DNA of 64,000 nt from Histomonas meleagridis. Lineage: Eukaryota > Parabasalia > Tritrichomonadida > Dientamoebidae. Positions 58,454 to 64,000 of the stretch are shown piece after piece (position 1 is the first letter of the stretch; every line of letters starts with the position of its first letter). Location of the stretch: positions 682,001 to 746,000 of the forward strand of contig WSYJ01000178.1 in the NCBI GenBank assembly GCA_020186115.1, given 5' to 3'. The notes below the pieces were generated by a model. It did no database searches and was not told the origin of the DNA. It saw only the letters and a program-made list of their open reading frames with translations. The translations under genes and the position numbers were made by a program.

Positions 58454-58927
58454 ATGGCTGAACTCCCTCATAAGGTCACTTTCGGGCCTGTTGATAAATC
58501 AAGTGTTGGACTCTTAAAGATTATCCATCGTAATTTGCTTCCAGTTCATTATTCAAATGATACTTATGAAACAATTAAAGAAGGTATTAATGCAAAAGGT
58601 ATTCTTGCTTATTATAACGATGACACAGCTGTAGGTGAAATTTGTTACCGTAAAGAAGAAGTTGATGGAGTTAAAAAAATGTACATTTTAACAATTGGAG
58701 TTCTTCCAACATATCAAAGACAAGGTATTGCAACAATGCTAATAAACAAGGCACTAGAGGATATAAAAGACGTGACCGAGGTTTATTTACATGTTCATGT
58801 TGATAATGAAAAAGCAATTCAATTTTACACAAAACTTGGGTTTACTAATACATCTAGAGTTGAAGGATATTATAAATCCTTTGAAAATAAAGATGCATAT
58901 TTATTTAGCAAAAAAATCAATCAGTAA
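58454..58927 (+). CDS. N-alpha-acetyltransferase 50 (NAA50), GNAT fold
   Basis: 157 residues, close to human NAA50 (169). Matches include L-L-P-V-H-Y-S-N-D-T-Y (peptide-binding loop), A-V-G-E-I-C-Y-R, M-Y-I-L-T-I-G-V-L-P-T-Y-Q-R-Q-G-I-A-T (acetyl-CoA loop Q/R-x-x-G-x-G/A), L-H-V-H-V-D-N-E-K-A-I-Q-F-Y and the C-terminal G-Y-Y-K. It acetylates N-terminal Met of nascent chains, usually with NatA on the ribosome, and also supports sister-chromatid cohesion in animals. The fit is strong. Confidence 0.9.
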   Translation: MAELPHKVTFGPVDKSSVGLLKIIHRNLLPVHYSNDTYETIKEGINAKGILAYYNDDTAVGEICYRKEEVDGVKKMYILTIGVLPTYQRQGIATMLINKALEDIKDVTEVYLHVHVDNEKAIQFYTKLGFTNTSRVEGYYKSFENKDAYLFSKKINQ

Positions 58928-59237
58928 ATTTTGAGTTTTAACAAATGATAATAAAGAGGAACGTATATACAATTTTTTTAAAAAAAACAAGCTTTTTTGT
59001 TATTATTGATTGATCCAAATTATTTGTATCATACATGAACTTCATTTAGGAAAGTGGTTTTCATTGTACAAAACTTTTTAGCAACTAAAACATTTGCAGG
59101 AATATCTTTTGACTCATCATTTAAAAAACATAAAATAAATCTCTTGGAAAATTTCGAAGAATATTTGTGAACTTCATGAAAAGAAAACTGAAGATGCACA
59201 TTCTCCATTTCAGATCAGAAATTGCGAGCACGGTTCA
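58928..59237. other. Intergenic, no gene recognised
   Basis: About 310 bases of AT-rich DNA between NAA50 and an ankyrin-family relic. Nothing is recognised. Confidence 0.5.
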
Positions 59238-59550
59238 AAAATAATGTTAAAAAACTTCAAGAAATTTCATTACAAGAAAATTTTGATTTTAATCAAGTAG
59301 TAGTCTTCAGATTAAGAAAGTTGTTTAACTGTTAACTATGTTTTACTAACTGATTATGCAGCATTTTTTGGATAAGTAGAATGTTTTAAATACTTAATGT
59401 GAATGCTGAATATGTATATTTGTTTCATATAAAATTTGGGAATTACCATAAAATATTTTGAACAGAACTTATAAGTATGCTTCACAAAAGGGATATACAG
59501 AAATTGCAAAATTGCTTTATAACGGAGTTAGCCAAAAAGGAAATTTTAGC
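59238..59550 (+). pseudogene. Relic of a DUF3447/ankyrin gene
   Basis: Pieces in family order: K-K-L-Q-E-I-S-L-Q-E-N-F-D-F-N-Q near 59250, matching E-K-L-Q-E-I-S-T-Q-E-D-F-D-F-N-Q of protein A; D-Y-A-A-F-F-G-stop-V-E-C-F-K-Y-L near 59355; and A-S-Q-K-G-Y-T-E-I-A-K-L-L near 59480. Stops, frame changes and large deletions between the blocks show it is dead. It is on the plus strand like gene A. Confidence 0.75.
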
Positions 59551-59927
59551 TTTTTTAAGCTATTTTAATTATATTTATTGAAACTTTTTATAGGGCAATG
59601 ATACTTATGAAACAATGAATTTATTTTTGTTAACATCAATATTATGTATTTCTTTATAAAAAACAAACAAAAAATCTTTTTAAATTGGTTTTGAAGTTTA
59701 ATTTTATTAGATAATTGAATTCAATTCTGCTGAGGCAAAATCAACAATTTTCAATTTAAGATGTTCTTCTGCATAATTTACTCAATCATATTTATTCAAT
59801 AACTTTATTATCATTTATTCCCAATTAATACTTTGTTTTCATTTTAATCTAGATAATATTAGATTATGTTTTCAAGAAAAATGCAAAAACTATTTGGAAG
59901 ACAAAAAGTGCCAAAAACGTTTTTTTA
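59551..59927. other. Intergenic, no gene recognised
   Basis: About 380 bases of AT-rich DNA upstream of the SFI1-like gene. CCAAAAACGTTTTTTTAATG abuts the start. No other feature is seen. Confidence 0.5.
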
Positions 59928-61922
59928 ATGAACCAGTTTCCTCAATATAACAATCCTTTTTTTCGAGAAAGTTTAAGACCTTTAAAGGCTGACGTTCATC
60001 ACTTAAAAGATAGACGCTACAAACCAACAGTTGAGGCAATATATTATAAGAGATCCCAGGATCCTGAAACTGAAATTACATCCAAACTTCCTCCGGAAAT
60101 ATCCATCAAAAAATCAAAATCTAAAGAGCGAGCCAATAAGTTTAATCGCACCAATGCTAAAATTGAAGAAAAAGAGGATGAATATATTGACTTTCAAAAT
60201 TATGAGCAACAATTTAAAGATCTCCAAATGAGGATTCAACAAATTCGAGAAAAGTCTGCTATTTATCCTGTTTGGGCAAGTGATTCACCTTCAATTCCAA
60301 ACAAAATCTCACGAAAAATCTCCGAACTTAATCAACAGATGTTTTCATTAAAAAAATGTTTTATCTCTCCTGAAGAAATAATGCTTGATAATAATGCTAT
60401 CATTATTCAAAGGTTTTGGAGAAAAATTTACAACCGTCAAATTTTTAAACGTTCGCAAATGTCACTTTTACGTTACAAAACAAGAGAACTTTCCAATGTA
60501 TATCGCACATTAAACTCATGGCTTGCTCAAATGGAATATTTTGATTCACAAGCACAACAACTTAGATATAAAAGTATATCTCGTTTTTCAATATTAGCAC
60601 TAAATTATTGGCAAAAATGGGCTGTTAAAGAATCAATCAAAAGTAGCCACATTGAAGCGAAAGCAAACGAATTTTATACAAAAAATATACTTAACAAGCG
60701 AATTCATAAAATTCTTCAAAATTGGTGTGATGTTGCAACAGGTCCACGATCTCGAAAAAGCCTTGGGAAATGGCGCCAATCAATGATTCCAATTATGAAG
60801 CTTGAGCTAGAGTCTAATAATATTTCTATACCACTTAATTTCCATGAATTAGTAATAGCTTATGTTAGCCTGAAATCAAAACGAACTTTTCTTTTTTCTG
60901 TCTTTCGTGCATGGAGGTCCATTTTCAGCTCAAAATCCATGCGCCAAAAGTTAATTTCTCGAAATGCATTAATATTCCGAAAAACTCAATTACTTCGTTA
61001 TGGATTCCGGAATTGGCATAACACTGTCTGCGAAACTAAAACATTTCTTGGCTCCAAAGAGAAATATTCCAAGTATCTTAACTTGATGAAAAGGGTTTTT
61101 TCATCTGAAACATCACGAGCCAAATATATATTGAAAAAGTGGAGCCGATATGCAACGATACAAATTTCTGTAAGATCAAAAACTCAAACTAAGTCACGCT
61201 TCTTGATTAAAAACGCATTTTTAGGATGGAAAAATACAACTGAACGAAATCGTGAGATTCTAATCAACACAATTTTAATATGGAAGCAATATATCCAAGA
61301 TCCAAAAATTAATATATTTCGAAACTGGAATTTATATACAATCAAGCGGAAGGTACACCGCGAAGTTCTTACACGACTTGATGCATCATACCAACGTTGG
61401 CATAACAAATTCCAGTTAGAAATATTCTTTGGAAATTGGCAATTAAAACTTCATCAGCGTTCAAACGCTTCTTCGTCAATTTCATTCGAACGAAAACGTT
61501 GGCAACTTCAGTCAGCAAAACGTCGCACAACGCAATTAAGAGAACAATATGTGAAAGGACGAGATGCAGTTATGGAACTCGAAAATGAACTTGGAAAAAT
61601 TACAAGTGAATTCATTGCAAGTGAAGAAGAAGTGACAAAACTCGAAGAACTTTCTACGAGTTGGAGAATCGCGTTACAGACAATGAAAATGGAATTGACA
61701 AGAATCGGCTTAACTGTGCAAATGTGTGAGAAAAATGAGAACGTGAGAAAAAGAAGGTTTTCGAATGATATGAATGAAAATGAGTTAAGTGGAAATAAGA
61801 GAAATATTTTGGAAACATTGAAAATCGATGACAAGATTTTGGGTAATTGGAAAAGAAGAAATTCCGACCCTGAAATGGATGATGCTGTAGACATTGTCAA
61901 AGTGAAGCCAACTTTTGTTTAA
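59928..61922 (+). CDS. SFI1-like repeat protein with IQ motif
   Basis: 664 residues. After a basic N-terminus, an IQ-like helix (I-I-I-Q-R-F-W-R-K-I-Y) lies near residue 158. From about 190 to 520 come ten or more degenerate SFI1-type units spaced 30-45 residues apart, each centred on a tryptophan (L-N-S-W-L, L-N-Y-W-Q-K-W, L-Q-N-W-C, F-R-A-W-R, F-R-N-W-H, L-K-K-W-S-R, F-L-G-W-K-N, F-R-N-W-N, Y-Q-R-W-H, F-G-N-W-Q). A coiled coil (about 535-595) and a charged tail follow. SFI1 repeats bind centrin at spindle poles and basal bodies, so a role in the trichomonad mastigont or atractophore is likely. An FAP/CFAP-type axonemal protein with similar repeats is possible. Confidence 0.7.
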   Translation: MNQFPQYNNPFFRESLRPLKADVHHLKDRRYKPTVEAIYYKRSQDPETEITSKLPPEISIKKSKSKERANKFNRTNAKIEEKEDEYIDFQNYEQQFKDLQMRIQQIREKSAIYPVWASDSPSIPNKISRKISELNQQMFSLKKCFISPEEIMLDNNAIIIQRFWRKIYNRQIFKRSQMSLLRYKTRELSNVYRTLNSWLAQMEYFDSQAQQLRYKSISRFSILALNYWQKWAVKESIKSSHIEAKANEFYTKNILNKRIHKILQNWCDVATGPRSRKSLGKWRQSMIPIMKLELESNNISIPLNFHELVIAYVSLKSKRTFLFSVFRAWRSIFSSKSMRQKLISRNALIFRKTQLLRYGFRNWHNTVCETKTFLGSKEKYSKYLNLMKRVFSSETSRAKYILKKWSRYATIQISVRSKTQTKSRFLIKNAFLGWKNTTERNREILINTILIWKQYIQDPKINIFRNWNLYTIKRKVHREVLTRLDASYQRWHNKFQLEIFFGNWQLKLHQRSNASSSISFERKRWQLQSAKRRTTQLREQYVKGRDAVMELENELGKITSEFIASEEEVTKLEELSTSWRIALQTMKMELTRIGLTVQMCEKNENVRKRRFSNDMNENELSGNKRNILETLKIDDKILGNWKRRNSDPEMDDAVDIVKVKPTFV

Positions 61923-62043
61923 TAAATAAAAAATAGAAAATTCGGTAAATGTTACGGGATTTTCATTTCAATTCTTTCGAAAGGTCAATAAATTTTTTAG
62001 CCTATGATAAGCCAAATTGGGTATTTAGGATTGTGCTGGGAAA

Positions 62044-62145
62044 ATGTCATTTACAAATCGAAATAAGGAACTCAGACAAAGTCTTGTGCAAATTGAACAT
62101 GATAATAATGGGGCACCCTTAGAACGCGCCGATAAGCTCAAATGA
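62044..62145 (+). other. Possible upstream ORF overlapping the GRAM gene start
   Basis: The ATG at 62044 opens 33 codons (MSFTNRNKELRQ ... ERADKLK) and the TGA overlaps the downstream ATG as ATGA. An initiator-like TCATTT (62046-62051) overlaps its second to fourth codons. If transcription starts at that TCATTT, the small frame would not be translated. It is therefore either a micro-gene, an upstream ORF, or merely leader. Confidence 0.3.
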
Positions 62146-63149
62146 AAAAAAAGGAAAATAAACAAGAAACAGATACAAATATTTTTTCGCAGGATGAATT
62201 TATGATTCTTCGCGATGACACATACAATTTAGTGCTTGGAAGTGATAGTCGTCTCACATTTGTACCAACAATATTATATTTAACGAATAAACAAATTTAT
62301 ATACGTCCAACAACTGAACCATCTGAACCAATACATGTGTCACTCTTCCAAATTTCATCGTTTACACAAAAACAATTAAATGATTATCCAATTTTATATG
62401 TATTTCGAACAAATCAACCGCCAATTAGAATTTTCAACCCAAATACAGAGCTGCAAACAGCATTTGCAAAAGTTCTTACCAAACTATGTGCTGCATCTGA
62501 AATTGGAAGTTTTGAGTGTGATATGTTATCTTTATCTCTTCAAAAGAAAGTTATCAGCTCTCCTACACTTCAAGACTTTTTCAAATCATTCGTCAAGGAA
62601 GAGAATAAAGCAACTGTTAATACACCTGTTCCTGAAGAATCAATTCCACAGAAAGCATCTCCACCCACAAAACAACTCAAAGCCATTGACATCATCAATG
62701 GTCTTATTGGAGAAAGTGAGCTTCTATTTTTCGGTGTTATTGTCACAATCATTCTTATCTTATCCGTTATATTTATTTTTATTCCGATTGGTAATTTCCT
62801 TTGTTCTATTGTGTTCATATTTATTGCTCACTGTGGGTTTAAAATGCTCTTTTGTGACGAAGATGAAGATGAAACATCTGGAAAAAATGATCTTGAGAAA
62901 CAACTTAGTCACATTCGAGAGTTTGCTCAGTTCAAGGAAAACATTAAGAACAGGTTCATGTGGAGGAACCCCAGACACACTTTGGAGGTGGCACTGTTCC
63001 TCTTTGCGTCCGCATTGCTATTTTCTTGTTATCATCCGGCATTCATATTAGCGGTGTCACTTTTCGGTTTCGGTTTTATTGAACGATGGAACCCTTTTGG
63101 CTTTGGATCACTTGTGGAGATAATCACAAATTTGTTTGACTTTAGCTGA
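62142..63149 (+). CDS. GRAM/PH-like domain protein with C-terminal membrane helices
   Basis: 335 residues. Residues 15-120 form a GRAM-like fold: F-M-I-L-R-D-D-T-Y-N-L-V-L, L-Y-L-T-N-K-Q-I-Y-I-R-P and I-R-I-F-N. A linker leads to a long hydrophobic hairpin (L-L-F-F-G-V-I-V-T-I-I-L-I-L, about 192-240), an acidic loop and a second hairpin about 278-320 preceded by F-M-W-R-N-P-R-H-T-L. That second part resembles the reticulon-like/PRT_C membrane end of GRAMD4 and MCTP proteins, which sit in the ER and contact other membranes. The protein is probably an ER or contact-site protein. A 33-codon open frame ends in an ATGA overlap with this start. Confidence 0.65.
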   Translation: MKKKENKQETDTNIFSQDEFMILRDDTYNLVLGSDSRLTFVPTILYLTNKQIYIRPTTEPSEPIHVSLFQISSFTQKQLNDYPILYVFRTNQPPIRIFNPNTELQTAFAKVLTKLCAASEIGSFECDMLSLSLQKKVISSPTLQDFFKSFVKEENKATVNTPVPEESIPQKASPPTKQLKAIDIINGLIGESELLFFGVIVTIILILSVIFIFIPIGNFLCSIVFIFIAHCGFKMLFCDEDEDETSGKNDLEKQLSHIREFAQFKENIKNRFMWRNPRHTLEVALFLFASALLFSCYHPAFILAVSLFGFGFIERWNPFGFGSLVEIITNLFDFS

Positions 63150-63700
63150 TGCGTCAGCATTTGGAACCAGGGTATACATTGTAAGCAATGTAGCTAATTT
63201 TGGGTGTTTCTTTGCAGTTGTTAAATTAAGTGCTATGTAAAAATTTCATGATGAAGAGTGAACTAATTGTTGGTAATTAGACTTTAATGTTATCTATTTC
63301 TTCTAAAATTCACCAAGCCATTGAAATCATTATTTATCAGATTTTTCTAGATAAATTTACCGATGTTTAATTTAATTTTTCCATCATAAAAATCGCATGG
63401 AATTTTTATTCATATAGGTATATAATAGAGGTTTTCGTATTTTAATTAGATTCGTGGATACTTAGTATATTTGAATGAAGAACCGATCTAAGCAGTCGCG
63501 TGCAACAACCCCCAATTTTCGGGGCTACCCCAAATTGACGATAGATATACGATATGACTTTTTGACCCAAATGTTTAACGGTCGTATTTACTGAAGATTC
63601 ATGATATGTAATTTCTTCTTTTGGAAATTAAAAAAATTTACAAAATGTTAATTTACTAAATTTAGAAGAAATACAACAAAATTCATTTAATAATTATTAC
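63150..63700. other. Intergenic with a GC-rich block
   Basis: About 550 bases without a gene. A local GC-rich patch at 63490-63540 contains CCCCCAATTTTCGGGG and CTACCCCAAATTG, similar to the element upstream of the Utp12 gene. It does not fold as a tRNA. Confidence 0.5.
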
Positions 63701-64000
63701 AACGACAATAGTCTTTCATTAACATATGTTTAATTTCTGAATGTTTCAATAATCAAATATTCTGTTTTCGAAAATTGTATAAATTTAGAAATAATTAATC
63801 TGACTTATGTAAAAGAAATTGGATCGAAATGTGTCTCAAATTGTTCCAAGTTAAAACACATTTTTTTAGAAAACGTTCGTTTACAACATTAACACCTGAA
63901 GAATGGAACCAAATTCTAAAGATTCAAAATCAAACCAAAAAGGTTTAATTATTGGAGTAACAATTGGTGTTGCTTTGGTTGCAATCATGTTATGGTTTCT
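63700..64000 (+). pseudogene. Broken BspA-like gene, 3' part, runs off the window
   Basis: One or two LRR_5 units are readable at 63734-63889: Y-S-V-F-E-N-C-I-N-L-E-I-I-N-L and Y-V-K-E-I-G-S-K-C-V-S-N-C-S-K-L-K-H-I-F-L, then a stop at 63890. An in-frame TAA also lies at 63731. In a different frame an ATG at 63903 opens a polar segment, N-Q-K-G-L-I-I-G-V-T-I-G-V-A-L-V-A-I-M-L-W-F, the typical C-terminal membrane helix of BspA-like proteins. Two lesions separate parts that should be continuous, so it is a fragment; the true end lies outside the window. Confidence 0.65.

Noticed and set aside
62380-63051. 223-codon open frame inside the GRAM-like gene in another frame
   Set aside because: It overlaps a gene with clear domain structure, and its composition (S/L/F/H-rich) is that of a shifted reading.
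63480-63560. tRNA or other structured RNA gene in a GC-rich patch
   Set aside because: I could not form an acceptor stem, T arm and anticodon arm; only a short C/G stem is possible.

Overview
The window looks like nuclear DNA of a trichomonad (Parabasalia), most likely a Tritrichomonas-type genome. The signs are very AT-rich DNA, tightly packed and almost entirely intron-less genes, very short leaders with TCA(C/T)T(T/A) initiator-like motifs just before the ATG, two R2R3-Myb genes, and large-family genes typical of trichomonads (BspA-like leucine-rich repeat surface protein, DUF3447/ankyrin proteins, Pmp-like beta-helix protein). One clear spliceosomal intron has the trichomonad form GTATGT...TCTAACACATAG. 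The species is inferred, not proven.

Layout. 0.6-5.3 kb: TCTP, a small membrane protein, a BAR-like protein, ORC6 divergent from a YjbQ-family protein, and proteasome beta-type-2. 5.6-10.7 kb: a divergent pair made of a repeat-rich protein ending in a CAMSAP-type CKK domain and an LRR/coiled-coil protein. 10.9-13.6 kb: a BspA-like surface protein. 13.8-17.9 kb: Sec24, a stand-alone Utp12 domain, SPEF1/CLAMP and a Myb gene, all on the minus strand. 18.5-26.4 kb: a giant BEACH-WD40 protein and two small membrane proteins sharing a divergent promoter. 26.5-35.7 kb: a HYDIN-type ASH-repeat protein with an embedded kinase-like P-loop domain, followed by a 52-53-bp minisatellite. 37-43.7 kb: a second Myb gene, a dead aldo-keto reductase, condensin II subunit H2, the splicing factor CWC22 and small proteins. 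43.8-56.0 kb: two DUF3447/ankyrin genes in opposite orientation, bracketing a Pmp-like gene, a dead NAD(P)-binding gene, a rhomboid-like membrane protein, an RRM protein, a BRSK-like kinase with one intron, a steroid 5-alpha-reductase-like enzyme and a small membrane protein. 56.4-64 kb: a capping-enzyme-like protein, NAA50, an ankyrin-family relic, an SFI1-like protein, a GRAM-like membrane protein and a broken BspA-like gene running off the end.

Functional themes. Several genes belong to the microtubule/flagellar apparatus (HYDIN, SPEF1, CKK protein, SFI1-like, perhaps the LRR/coiled-coil protein). Others serve chromosomes and the cell cycle (ORC6 with a perfect E2F-type site, condensin II H2), RNA processing (CWC22, capping-type triphosphatase, Utp12) and membrane traffic (Sec24, BEACH, BAR). 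Surface/accessory families sit among housekeeping genes, and at least four relics of broken genes are visible.

The most unusual structure is in the two ankyrin genes. Nearly every 99-nt ankyrin unit is interrupted at the same codon by a near-identical 71-nt AT-rich insert, giving a 170-bp higher-order repeat. Removing 71 nt restores the ankyrin frame, yet most copies lack a normal 3' splice site.
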